A stretch of 64,000 nucleotides of DNA, taken from Zeugodacus cucurbitae (Eukaryota; Arthropoda; Insecta; Diptera; Tephritidae). The notes under the pieces were generated by a model. That model made no database searches. It saw only the letters and a list, made by a program, of their open reading frames with translations, and was not told the origin of the DNA. The stretch lies in the NCBI RefSeq assembly GCF_028554725.1, contig NC_071668.1:5477001-5541000 (forward strand), in the 5' to 3' direction. The translations under genes were made by a program, and so were the position numbers. Of this stretch, positions 1-11,275 are shown piece after piece; position 1 is the first letter of the stretch; every line of letters begins with the position of its first letter.

Positions 1-185
1 TACGAAGTGTGTTCAAAAAATGACGGGAAATTAATAATTTTTATATAAAAAAAAGCAAAAGACTATTGAAATGAATTATTGTGAATATTGAAATGAAAAC
101 ATACATAGACCTAAAGTAATATACGAAGTGTGTTCAAAACATTACGGGAAATTAAAAATTTCCTATTGTCCAAAGCCAATTTTCA
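1..185 (+). mobile_element. Mariner terminal-repeat fragments (two direct copies)
   Basis: Two direct copies of the same terminal sequence occur at 1-33 and about 121-155, each reading TACGAAGTGTGTTCAAAA and then a variant of TGACGGGAAATT. The sequence matches the ends of the mariner copies at 25856, 49804 and 54152 in this window. No transposase is left here and the copies are separated by unrelated AT-rich DNA. The first begins at the window edge, so its left limit is unknown. Confidence 0.6.
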
Positions 186-689
186 AAAAAAAAGTTTTTG
201 TAGATTATGGTGATGTGACTTAACGAATTTTTATATTTTTTATCAGATTCTAAAGCCAAAGGCACATTAACACTCACTAACACGCCTTAGGCTACTTAAA
301 TTAGGTATAAAAAATAAGCATTTAACGGTATTGTTAATTTTCTACATAATAATTATCCAAGTTGAGCGTTCTTTTGCTACTCGCTTACTAAAACCGTTGT
401 TAAACGACCACACATCCTTGAAGATATTTTGAAAACGCTTCACTTTCCAACGCAGCAAGGACTGCAACCCACCAAAACCTATCGATTTATATTACCACAG
501 CGACATCTACCAGTTGGCACGCGCCACCTAGTGTCAAAATTTCATCCGAAAACTCTCAATTATTTCGAAATTTGCGGGATTTATTTGCCAAATACAGCAT
601 TTTTCACTTTTCCCATCCACTTTCTAGTTCCGCTTTGTGTGTATCTTTACATTTTCCATTTATCAGGCCTTTTGACATTCGTACATTAG
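186..689. other. No feature seen
   Basis: AT-rich sequence with no recognisable coding region. Open frames near 429-689 have no domain-like composition and are probably chance frames upstream of the promoter-like segment. Confidence 0.4.
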
Positions 690-1560
690 TTCGTTCGTTC
701 GCAGTCGTCAGTTCAGTTCGTTGTGAAAAAGGGTTTGTGGAAGTGAAATGTGAATTTACGCAGCGTTTAAACAACATAAATTGTGAAAAATCAAGTATGT
801 CTAAGCGCGTTGATATCGACGCACATGTGCTACAGCAAAGCCATGTTGTGAATTTGTGAAATTAAGCAAATATTAAACGTAATCGTTTGGCGTTTTAGCG
901 TTTGGCTAGCAAAAATTATATTACTTTGTATGTGTTTGTGTGCGACAGTGAGTGTGTGTTTGTGTGTGTGCGCGCACATAGCCTCTGCTGCAGGGGCGCT
1001 GTGTTAACGCGCTCTTCGTATATTTCTCGCGTTTTCCGTGATCTGATTCTGTGACAAGCGGTGGAAGCCACACCATTGTTGTTGTTGTTCGTTTTTGTTG
1101 TTTCATACTACTGTTCTTCGCTACTTGTATCTTCCCTTTGTGTTCGCACTATTCGTTCGCATCGCCGTTCGTCGGTCGGCGCTACAAACAGCGACAACGA
1201 TTACTACTCGCACTCCCTCTCTCTCTCTTATTCTCTCTCATTCTCGCGCTCTTCGTTTTGATTACGCAGCGCTGCTTGAAATGTCAAATTTTTTGCCGTG
1301 TGTCGACACTACGTCGTTCGCTCAATTGGCAAAAATTAAATTTTCGCGAAAAGTTTCACTAAATTGCACTTGAAAATCATGGTGTAGAAAGGTGTTAATA
1401 GCTGAAAAGTGTTAACCATTGCATTAATTAACAACGTACAATGGTTTCAAAGTGTATGTCGAGTTTTCAAATAAGTAAAATGTTTAGTGAATTAGTGCAA
1501 CAAATCGATGTGATTGTGTGTAGTCGTAGTCTTGCCTGCTGGCTTTGGTTATGAACCGAA
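690..1560 (+). promoter_or_regulatory. Candidate promoter and 5' non-coding exon
   Basis: This stretch is less AT-rich than its surroundings and has the texture of a fly 5' UTR: repeated TTCG, GTGAAAA-type A-rich runs, CT and GT microsatellites, and no long conserved frame. A TCAGTT initiator-like match lies at 708-713, followed by TTCGTTGTGAAAAAGGG. I could not find a convincing TATA box or downstream promoter element. It could be an upstream transcription start for bun, whose first large coding exon begins at 13921, or belong to another gene. The splice donor was not identified. Confidence 0.3.
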
Positions 1561-3817
1561 GAATAGTTTGAATAGCTGGTGCTGCGGCAACGCTGCTGTT
1601 TTTCGTTTCTTCATTATTTGCTTATTTCACACTCGGTATATGCTTGAAAAATGTGAAATAATGAAGAAATAAGCAAAATTTTCGCAAAAACTAAATTTTC
1701 ACCTAACGCATGGTGTACAACTGCACACATTTCACAAAACGTCAACACAACCATAGTGTTTTTGTATAAATAAATTAACAAAGTTTTAATTGGTTGTTTG
1801 TAGCCAAGAGGCAAATGAAAGAATATATAATTACATGCGGCTTGTGTTTCGAAAGATTATGTGAAAAAATGTGTTTATCGATAAGTACAATGTGAAAAGT
1901 AGAAATGAAAATCACAAAAGCGGAATATTTGAGTTATTGGCTTTTAACGATTGGTGGATAACAATGCAATATGCAGAAAGGAGGAATAGCATGAAAAGGA
2001 AATATTTTACAACTGGCATAGTGCTACCAACGAAATATTAAAGTCTATAAGTTTGAAATAATATATTATAGTTCTAACTTAAAATTGTATTTACATAATA
2101 ATATGGTTACAATGTTTTCAAGACGGTAGATAGTGTACAATAATAGCACTAATAACAATAATGACATTTCGTGCATTTACGCTTTAGTGGTCCAACCACA
2201 TATGTGTGCCTGCTAATATGTCGGTTTCGCCCTCGAAAAAGAATTTTGCATTCCAATCCATCCATTCTGCTTTCCACCAGTGGCTTTGTAATCGGTAAAT
2301 AGTAGCGCCACAGCGCAGCAGCATTTTTCCGACTCATCTAAAGCAAAATCAACGAATTTTCTCTTCTTGTACTTTTATCACTCTTGCGCTTCGCACTTTC
2401 ATTTCTGGTTTCTGTCTTCATTTGCTGGTTCGGCTGCTTCGTCGTCTTCATCGTGGTTGTGGTCGTGGTGGCTGCAGTTAAAATGTTGATTCACTTTTTC
2501 ACTTTCCTTTTGCCTCTTCCATGGCTGACTATTGAACCAACCAACCGCCTCCAGTCCGTCATCCTTACTGTTTGTTGCGGCTATTTTCGTATGGAACTTG
2601 TACTATCACGGTGGCTGCGGCAAATCTAGCAGTAATCTGATGCTCAAATCATGATTTTCGATGCATTAAGAAATCGCTTCTTGTGTAGTAGATTATAAAG
2701 ATATTCCTTTGTATACAAAAAGTATTATCGCTTATTAGAAGTTGATTGATATCTAATAATATCATTTGTTTTTTTTTTACTGTTAACAGCTGTTGTATCT
2801 TTTTCAAAATTACCGGTAATGCTATTGAATTAATGTTTAACATGCCTATTTATATATAATAGTATGATTCACAAGTTTAGTCTTTATTTCGCTTGACTCA
2901 TCTCTTATTTTGTTCACTTCTGGTTTACATGTTCGAGGTGTCAATCCGAGCACCACAATTCCAAACCAGAAAATTCAATGTAAACCGTCATAACAGCAAA
3001 TAACAATGGAAAATTATGCTCTCATATGTATATATAAACAATTGCACAACTTTATTTTGATTTCCAATAAATCTATTTTACCGATCATATAACAGTTTCC
3101 GTTTACTACCATTTACCGCATAAAGCTACATACAAATATTTGTGTGGATGTGAGTACATAAGAGTATGTATTACAATAATGGAAATAGATATTTAGATAT
3201 ATGGTTGTAAAAAAACCTAAAGACACTTGCTTCGGCATCGGAAGTTTACATAGCAGTAGCGTGAAAAAAATGATTTTTTTTTTTCTTAATATTTTTTTGC
3301 TTTTTTAAACACTTTTACCCTTGGAAATGTCTACGTTATCAATGCATATTTCTGTTTCCAATTAGTCCACACTAATTTCGTTGCAATGCCATTGAGACAT
3401 TTTGAACTTTGTAGGAACCAAGAATCATGTTTATTAGACAAATTAGACTACCACTTATCAGAGACCAAAGCATACTATTTTGAAATTATAAAAACAGAAA
3501 AATACAGATATTATAATACATTTTATGCTAATAAAGTGTGTAGCTGTAACTTTGATTATATTAGAACCACTTATGTGTTGTATTTTAGAATCATAATGGA
3601 AGTTTTATCTCTAGTCTTATCTGTTCAAAGGGCAGTTTGCCAATATAAAGCTGGTAAAATGTATAAACAAATTAAATGAAGCAACTGTTTAATATATAAT
3701 AAAAAGAATAACTAATACTACAGTTAAACTTCCATAACTCGAGGTCTCTCTGACTCGAGTTAAGGACGTTCAACCTTATGATTAAATTAAATTTTTAAGC
3801 TTACCATGTATTTAACA
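1561..3817. other. No gene seen; AT-rich spacer
   Basis: No supported coding region. The segment contains a 14-bp perfect inverted repeat (arms 1606-1619 and 1656-1669). The open frames at 2384-2629 and 3386-3679 show no recognisable domain, no codon bias and no splice context. Confidence 0.4.
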
Positions 3818-3821
3818 TTAA

Positions 3822-4522
3822 GGGGCTATACCAGTATGACATTTTCCAAAAATCGATATTTTTATTTTTTGCTTGTTCGTTAGTTTATACTTTCAAAAAT
3901 ATCCTGTGAAAGCGGTAAGATTGTATCTTGAATAGTTTTTGAATGGCAGAGTTCTAAAAATCGACCGCTCGATGGTATAAGCAGCTATAGTCGAAACTTT
4001 AAACGCGTTTTTCTCGAAACGAAATTTCTCAATTGCTGACATCATACGATATATTGACCGATAAACTTCAAATTTAAACTGAGTATTCTCGAATAAATTT
4101 ACTATACAATGACCTACGTTCTTTTTGATTGGTTGATAATTGTCAATTTGGCATTAAACAAAAGACCATTTTTTTACCTAAAAAAATGAAATTTTTATTC
4201 AGAACTACGTTATTTTGTCAATTTTTGATATTTTTCAAAAATCGTAGGTCATTGTATAAGAAATATATTTAACTTTAATAGCCTTTTTGGATTTTTTTTT
4301 CAGCAACTCATTCGGCCGGAATCATGTCAGCATTTTTTTTTTGGCACCTCCGCATATAACCCCGTTATTTTTCAAAATTTTTGTAAACAAAATATGTTGA
4401 AATGTAGCTGAAAATATACCTTATTATGTGTAAAAAAACTTCCAAAAATCTATCGAGTACTTTCTTTAAAAAAAATTGATGAAAATCGCCTAATTTTTCA
4501 TGGGTTACACAGGTATAGCCCC
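3822..4522. mobile_element. TTAA-flanked MITE (piggyBac-like), copy 1
   Basis: A 701-bp non-autonomous element. It is bounded by TTAA on both sides (3818-3821 and 4523-4526) and by terminal inverted repeats starting GGGGCTATACC at each end. The inside has no coding capacity and is rich in short A/T runs. It shares size, the TTAA target and an internal TTTAAACGCGTTTTTCTC block (about 3990-4016) with the element at 54569-55270. TTAA duplications are typical of the piggyBac superfamily, so that assignment is an inference from the target site only. Confidence 0.8.
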
Positions 4523-4526
4523 TTAA

Positions 4527-5400
4527 TAGAATATTGTTCAAAATCCACAAATTAGCTTTCAAGAGCCTTTTAGATTCTAGTAAAGGCTCAATTATAACAT
4601 AATAAACCAGTTTAACAAGTACTTATTGTTTTATAATACAACTAATGCGTCACTGCTAAAATTACAATACGGCAATAATCTAGGTCTAGGAAATGCGTGT
4701 AATGCATAAAACCACAAACTTAAGTTCACAAAAGGGCGATAAAGGTAGCCTGGCAGTAATAGTTTTAAAATAGATTGAATTATGCAGAAAATTGCTAAAT
4801 CAAATGAAACTATGTACGGCATATATTTTGCACAACACTGTAGCATATCGAACAAGTGACTGCAAAGAACCATTAATTTTGTGACCTTAACCCGTTAGGC
4901 TTTCTGTTTAAAAATGATTTTGTTGCATTTTGTAATAATGAAATTTCCACATTTATTATTAAAGAGTTGCCAACTGCGAGAAAATATACAAGTAGCAGAA
5001 ATGAACACAATATTCTATATTTGTTTAGAAATTTGATGCGTACAGAAAAATACGAGTTTAATTTATGTTGACATTTATAATGTATGTATTTTATTTATAT
5101 TGACGTTTTCACATTTAAATATATGTATGTATGTATATTTATATATATACAATATGTAGTCGATACTCAAGTGAGTTTGCCGCACAAAAACAATAAATAA
5201 GGAAGAACTATCTACCAGCACTAAGCATCGTGTGTATTTCAAAAACCTAAATGTACTTGTAGTGGCAGCTATACAACAACTACACGTATTTTATGAATTT
5301 ATTATTTTTGCAATGTTTATGTCTGCACATTCGCTAGAAACGTGTGACAACTAAAAATGTTTGCAAGCGTAAAATACATACAAATACATGTGTAAAAACG
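4527..5400. other. No gene seen
   Basis: AT-rich DNA with ATGT and TA microsatellite runs around 5100-5160. No coding region or RNA gene is supported. Confidence 0.4.
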
Positions 5401-5935
5401 AGTTTAGCGCGCAACGGTTTCGGGGGGGGTGCAGGCGTGTTTTGAGCAATGAATTTCAAAGATAAATATATAGATACAAACATACATACATACTTGTGTG
5501 TGTGTGTGTATGACGGCTAGTCGGTGGCTCTTGGCTGCGTATACGCCAGTGTCAACTACCCAAGGCAATGGCAGCGCAACATAAATGTTAAATAGTACAT
5601 AGTGCAAAATAATACATATATGTATGTATGTATGATACATATATACAGAAATTTTTGAAAATAATTTTGATCGTATCCCCACGCTGCTGGCCGCACACCG
5701 CCGCTTGACAACAGAGAGCGCCGCATGTTGGAACGACGCAGCCGGCAGTGTCGCGCTGTGACGACGCGTGAGCGCAAATGTTTGTGGTATTTGTAAGAGC
5801 AAGCATATCAGCTGGCATGAAGAAAGCCTGCGCCAAACATCAGATTCCGGCAAACGTTATGATGGGGTACGGTTCAAACGTCACGTCGGCATAAGGCAGG
5901 AGTCAGCTTGCCAGGCGCTTGGCTATACTTACAAG
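5401..5935. promoter_or_regulatory. Locally GC-rich block, possible regulatory region
   Basis: Around 5401-5440 and 5670-5930 the base composition changes abruptly to GC-rich with many CpG steps, unlike the flanks. Overlapping minus-strand frames (up to 149 codons) cross it, but their proteins share no family signature and contain runs derived from a microsatellite (5490-5510). A conserved enhancer, promoter or untranslated exon are all possible; nothing in the sequence decides between them. Confidence 0.25.
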
Positions 5936-7015
5936 CATTTTTAACGTTCATTTTTTTTTGTATTTACGCCCGTGTCACAAATGTTCAGTGCTCACTTGAA
6001 TTGCATTGAATATCGTTCATGGAATTGCTTTGTTTGTATTTATTTTAGATGTATGAGCCGTGTATTATCATACCACTATTCTACTTTCTTCGCCTATATA
6101 TCGCTTTCCTCTCTCGCTTTATTATACGCTTCTTACTCTCTACATACATACATATATATATTTTCTTGTTCAAACATTTACTCTATTACTATTCACCATT
6201 CTGTTTATCATCGCTTATTCATCGCCACACTGTGCCGCTTTCATGGTTCTTTTGTTATTCAGTTACAAACAAACAGATGTATATATTTCGTATACCCGTC
6301 CAATTTTTTTAATTAACAGCCTCGCGGTAGCTAAAAATATGCAAGATACTACTACTGCTCTTGGTTCCCTTTTCAGATACTATGTGTGTTGGGGTTTTGT
6401 AGACAGTCACTTGCGTACTGCTATCACTTCGTTTTACTTTGTATCGCTTTCATTAATCTAATTTTCATTATTTGCACACACGCTTCTAATAAAATTCGAA
6501 AAAAAAAGGTTTTTTTTTATTGCACCTTTCTTAATTTTCGTATAAAATTTATTATTTTGTTCATCCTCTAGTTTGTTATTGTATTTTGTTCCTTCCTTAT
6601 TTTATTTATTTTGATTTTTTCTTGGCCATTACACTCACAATACCACCATTCGTGACAAAACGCAGAATTAATCAAAATGATTTAATTTACATTTATCAGA
6701 AAAAAAGCATAATCAAACACAAACATTACGAAAAAATAACAAAAGCAAAACAGACAATTATTTTCAAGTGACTCACATCCGAAGTTGTAGTTACAACACA
6801 CATTACTTATATTTTAACATTAGGGTAGTATATTTTTTAGAGTTCAGAACTTATCTGCTCGAAAAAATATTTTTTTATTAAAATTTTACCGAACTATTTA
6901 TAAAAAAAGCTAATTAAAAAATATTTTAAAATGAATTTCGCGATCCCGAAATGGCAATCCCTGGCACTGTTAGAAATTCTGAACGATAATATGTATGCAC
7001 ATATGTAATTGGCGT
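5936..7015. other. No gene seen
   Basis: AT- and T-rich sequence. Three overlapping + strand frames near 5972-6461 are hydrophobic because of T-richness and have no domain. Confidence 0.4.
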
Positions 7016-7724
7016 TCAACCGTTTAGCCGGTTATCGATGAGAGCGCGCCACTCCTCTATTTCCTTCGCAGTTCGGCGCCAGTTGAAGATTCCAAGTGTA
7101 ACCAGGTCGCTCTCCACCTGGTCCCTCCAACGAAGTGGAGGCCTTCCCCTTCTTCTGCTTCCTCCGGTGCGTATCGAGCACTTTCAGAGCTGGAGTGTTT
7201 TCGTCCATTCGGACCACATGACCTAGCTAGCGTAGCCGCTGTCTTTTTATTCGCTGAACTATGTCAATGTCGTCGTATAACTCGTACAGCTCATCGTTCC
7301 ATCGTCTGCGGTATTCGCCCTTGCCAATGTTCTGAGGACCATAAATCTTACGCAAAATTTTCCTCTCGAAAACTCCTAGTGTCGTCTCATCTGATGTTGA
7401 CATCGTCCAAGCTTCTGCACCGTAAAGCAGGACGGTAATGATAAGCGACTTGTAGAGTTTGATTTTGGTTCGCCGAGAGAGGACTTTACTGTTCAATTGC
7501 CTACTCAGTCCAAAGTAGCACCTGTTGGCAAGAGTTATTCTGTGCTGGATTTCGAGGCTGACATTGTTGGTGTTGTTGATACTGATTCCCAGGTATACGA
7601 AATTATCTACAACTTCGAAGTTATGACTGTCAACAGTGACGTGGGAGCCAAGACGCGAGTGCGCCGACTGTTTGCTTGATGACAGGAGATATTTCGTCTT
7701 GTCCTCATTCACATCCAGACCCAT
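7016..7724 (-). pseudogene. RTE-like LINE reverse transcriptase, 3' end, frameshifted
   Basis: This is the C-terminal part of a non-LTR retrotransposon ORF2. The frame from 7724 to 7227 carries the late RT/thumb region: an NEDKTKYL segment, VDNFVYLGISI, then LYKSLIITVLLYGAEAW and ERKILRKIYGP. These are typical of endonuclease-RT LINEs. The reading frame then changes: GHVVRMDEN-like sequence continues in another frame. Near the end a third segment reads GRPPLRWRDQVESDLVTLG and finishes at a stop complementary to 7016-7018. The copy is thus 5'-truncated with at least two frameshifts and is inactive. I call it RTE-like from the C-terminal GRP..RW.D motif; another LINE clade is possible. Confidence 0.8.
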
Positions 7725-9484
7725 TATAAGTAGAGATTTTTCAGACCAATCAGTATAAAGACCCTCAACACTAGCTGACTAATCTATATAAGCTTATCAC
7801 AATTTTCGCGAAAGACTTTAGTTTACAGAATATGACAATGAAAGAATAATATATTGTCCCACCTATTATTTCAGTAAGTGAAATCGATTTCAAAATCGAC
7901 AAATCGATTTAACGATTTGGAGTTGGATCACCCTACTGTCAGTGTGCAGCTACATATAGATGAATGACTGCAGTACATAATTCTAATAGTTGTTGCTTGT
8001 GCGTTTTTATCACTCTGTAGAACAGAAAAAAAACCAAAAAAAGAAACAACAAATTGCATACATATTATATTATGCGAGTATTTTTCCAAACCAGCTCGTA
8101 CTCATACACTGTTTCCACACAGCTGTTTTTATCCTCCGCTTTTATGATAGTGTACGTCGATTTAGTAACCGTGAAGAATGCCAATTTGTACAGACAGCAA
8201 TTATTGCTCATTGCCCATCACTTGCCAACACGACATTCAGTTACATATATTCAAGCACACACATACATATGTACGTTTATAAACAACTGCAGTCGTAAAG
8301 CCACACCACACCACAGCCAACAACACTTGTGCAACGCCACCACCTTCATCTTACAGCTCGTTACTTGCCACCTAAGAATAGCTATGTGCCACACACCGAA
8401 TGGCAAACTCCATGTCCAACATGTCGCTGTCGCCACCCCACCACCTCACTTCGACGCACAACCACATCCTACGTAACAGCGTAGTTGTATTTACGTATAA
8501 TCGTATGCCGCAACAGCAACAGGAAACTGCAAACTTTTTTCTTTTGCTTTCCTATCGATTTTCTCTCTTTATCGGTTGTGAAAAGCAAACTGCTGCATTA
8601 CTGCCACTACCACTACCACTACTACTACTGTGCGCCACCCATTTCTTCAAGTCGTCGATTTTTTTTTCTGCTGCTGCTTCTTCTCCACAAACTTGCTGTT
8701 CTTCCTTCCTTTCTTTGGTCTGGTCTCTTTGGTGGCGTTAATGTGCCGCAGCACTGGTTGATTGCTCTTATTCTTTTACATTATTCCTTCACTTGTTGTT
8801 TTTATGCATACATTGCATGTAGATTTGTTCAGTTGTCTTGTGCTTCTTCGCATTCTTTGGTTGCAATGTCAAAATGCTAATTTTTTTTTTGTTTTGTAGA
8901 AAACTATACATATTTATCAGATAAGTGCAAGTGTAATTTGCATTACCGAAGTTTAGACTTTCCCTTTGTGTATAAAGTGGGTGGAAACTTCATAATTTAT
9001 TCACTATAAAGTCACCTCTTGCTTATTCTCTATGGGTTTTATGGAAACAATATACAAATCTATATTATCTTAATAAGATCTTTATTATTCTTACTGAGAT
9101 AGACAATTCTGGCAGTCTAGATATTTCTCGACAATGCACTCGAATATTTCTGTATTATCAATTTATTCATAATAACATTTTTTTTTGAAAACCTCTTTTT
9201 TAAACCACAAAATTCAACTTAGGTGTATGTGTTCTAGGAAAAACTTGAAAAACCGCAGCGAACCTCACATTAGCTCTAAATTTTGTTTTCAAAATAAAAC
9301 GTAATCAAAACAAAACGAGATAAGAGAGAGGAAATGTAAACAAAATTGTTTTCCACTTGCATCCAGTATATGATTCATTTCCTCGTTGTCTGTAAGTCGA
9401 CGAGATTCGTTATAGTCGGCGATTAACTAAGATATTTCTACTTATGAACTTAAAAACAATATTTAAATTTTATTAACCGAGTTA
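7725..9484. other. No gene seen
   Basis: No supported coding region. A moderately GC-richer part (8280-8480, rich in CCACC and CAAC) has 5' UTR-like texture. Overlapping frames at 8054-8476 and 8485-8880 have no recognisable domain. Confidence 0.35.
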
Positions 9485-10335
9485 TTTGTTAGATATTTGC
9501 TGAAAGTACGCACCAGGCTACTTAAAAAGTGTCTAACATTCTTATCAATAACTTCTAGTTATTTTGCTATCCCACTTGTGTGGGTGCTCGGTTACCGTGG
9601 AATCGTTAGAAATTGCAAGCTTGCAAGAAAGGATGCCGTAGCAACATTGACAGCGGAATGGAAACGGGTTAGCAGTATGTGGTCCACTTGCGCACTTGCA
9701 CTGGTCATACAGACATCACATGAGGTCGCCAAGCGCTGGACAACAACCACTGCTTTCTCTCAGCAAGATCCATCTCGGCGCGATCATAGGTGTGCTTGAG
9801 ACTAGGGATCATCGTGGAATCGTTGGAAATTGCAAAGCAGACAAGTTTGGAAGATACTGGACCGGGAGTCCATGGCTTATTCTTCTTTCAAACTTCGGAT
9901 ATTTTTTTACAGCCTTCTCAGAGCTAGACAAGGAGTTGTGAGGTCCTTTTGAATCGTAAAATTACCTTCTCTCAGCAAGGTCCATCTCGATGCTAATTGT
10001 ATGTTCGACAGGTATACACAAGTTGATACTAAACTAGGGCTCCCGACAGATTGAGGTTGCCAAAGATGTTAGGACGAAGGCGAGGTGGAATCATCTAAGC
10101 ATTTTCTCCTGCATTATCCCACTTTTGCAAGACAGGGGTTGAAACACCTCTAGCGAATTGCCTAGAATTGACAATAATATACTCAAGAAGTTTGTAACAG
10201 ATTCCAAACGCTTTGTCGAATCATAAGGGTATTTCTGATTTTTTTGTTTGATATCACTAGAGACAGCGCTCTAAACTGTTCAAGTCCCTGTATATGCAGA
10301 GATCTGCCTACTAACATAACCTCACCTAGATATTT
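9485..10335 (+). mobile_element. LINE 3' end with RNase H remnant, internally duplicated
   Basis: This is a degraded, 5'-truncated non-LTR retrotransposon. At about 9585-9620 the translation resembles the RNase H end motif WVPGHRGIVGNCKADKLAR, degraded to WVLGYRGIVRNCKLAR. The TAEWKRVSSMWSTC segment follows, which matches the element on the opposite strand at 61475-62467 (TSEWERVGSPWSTC). The RNase H motif recurs at about 9803-9850 (DHRGIVGNCKADKFGR), and the CTTTCTCTCAGCAAG block at 9752 recurs at 9964, so about 212 bp are tandemly duplicated. The 3' end (about 10297-10330) reads GCAGAGATCTGCCTAC and then AACATAACCTCACCT. Exact borders and target duplication were not found. Confidence 0.7.
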
Positions 10336-10399
10336 GTATATGGTCTAGGTTTTATAGTTCGTTGTGATAGCTATCTGGTTCTAGGTATCTTTGGTTTAT

Positions 10400-10475
10400 T
10401 CAAACTAGCCTAAAGTAGATGTCAAACGACGCACATCGGCCTTTAGAATGCCTAACGTGAAATCCAACTAACCTA
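10400..10475 (-). mobile_element. LINE 3'-UTR fragment
   Basis: The sequence GTAGATGTCAAACGACGCAC and the following GGCCTTTAG at 10416-10450 parallel the start of the element at 19453 (GTGGATGTCAGATGACGCAC, then GGCCGTTAG). This suggests the 3' terminus of the same LINE family on the minus strand. It is short and diverged. Confidence 0.4.
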
Positions 10476-11275
10476 AAAAACGGCTAAAATTATCGAAGAG
10501 GCCTGTCTCTGATGTTTATATTAGCAACATAACTTGCTTACTTTTCAAAGTAGATATGTTATATATTTTTGTTGTTATTTTTTTATTATTTTTTAATAAC
10601 ATAAAAATCCGCATAAACTGTAGCTCTGCTTTTGCCAGCTTTTGTCTATAAGTGATATCAACAAACGCTTTTGCGTTAATGAAATCAAACACCGCGCGTA
10701 ATAGAAACAAAAAAAAGTGTTATTAATATAAGTTAAAGATGTGAAAAAATCAACTAGAATAAACAAAACAAACATACAAACCTACAAACTGTGCGTTTTT
10801 TCAATCTGCATACACATTGCCTGCCATATGTATGTACACAAGTGCCTGTGTATGTTTATGCCGCGTATATTTGTACACTAAGTAGTTAAGTGCAAACCAC
10901 AATGAAACCAGAAATGAGTTTCTCGCATCAAATAGCATATTTTTAGCGAAGCGTGCAAACATAACCGAGATACTATTTGCTTAGGTATTATTGATGGACA
11001 TAAGACGACGCCGAGGCACATTTAATTGAAATATCTCTGTATTAGCTAAGAAAATTGAAACTACGCAGTTAAAAACAACAACAACACCGTCAAAAGCAAG
11101 GCAGTGCACATACAAACACACACGAGCAAACATATAAGTTCATACATAAAAACGCCGAATCAGAATCGTATGAAAATTTAACTAACTAATACGACGTTTT
11201 GTTCAATTAGAAAATGCTTATTTAAGAAACTGTTTAACTGATCTGTGCTTTATTCTCTGCTCTGTTTCATTCCAG
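10476..11275. other. No gene seen; ends in a good splice acceptor
   Basis: AT-rich spacer without coding signal. The last 35 bases form a pyrimidine tract ending TTTCATTCCAG at 11275, which would serve as the 3' splice site for the bun 5' UTR region that follows. Confidence 0.4.

Noticed and set aside
5404..5853. 149-codon minus-strand frame
   Set aside because: It crosses a (TG)n microsatellite, has two equally long overlapping frames and shows no family motif.
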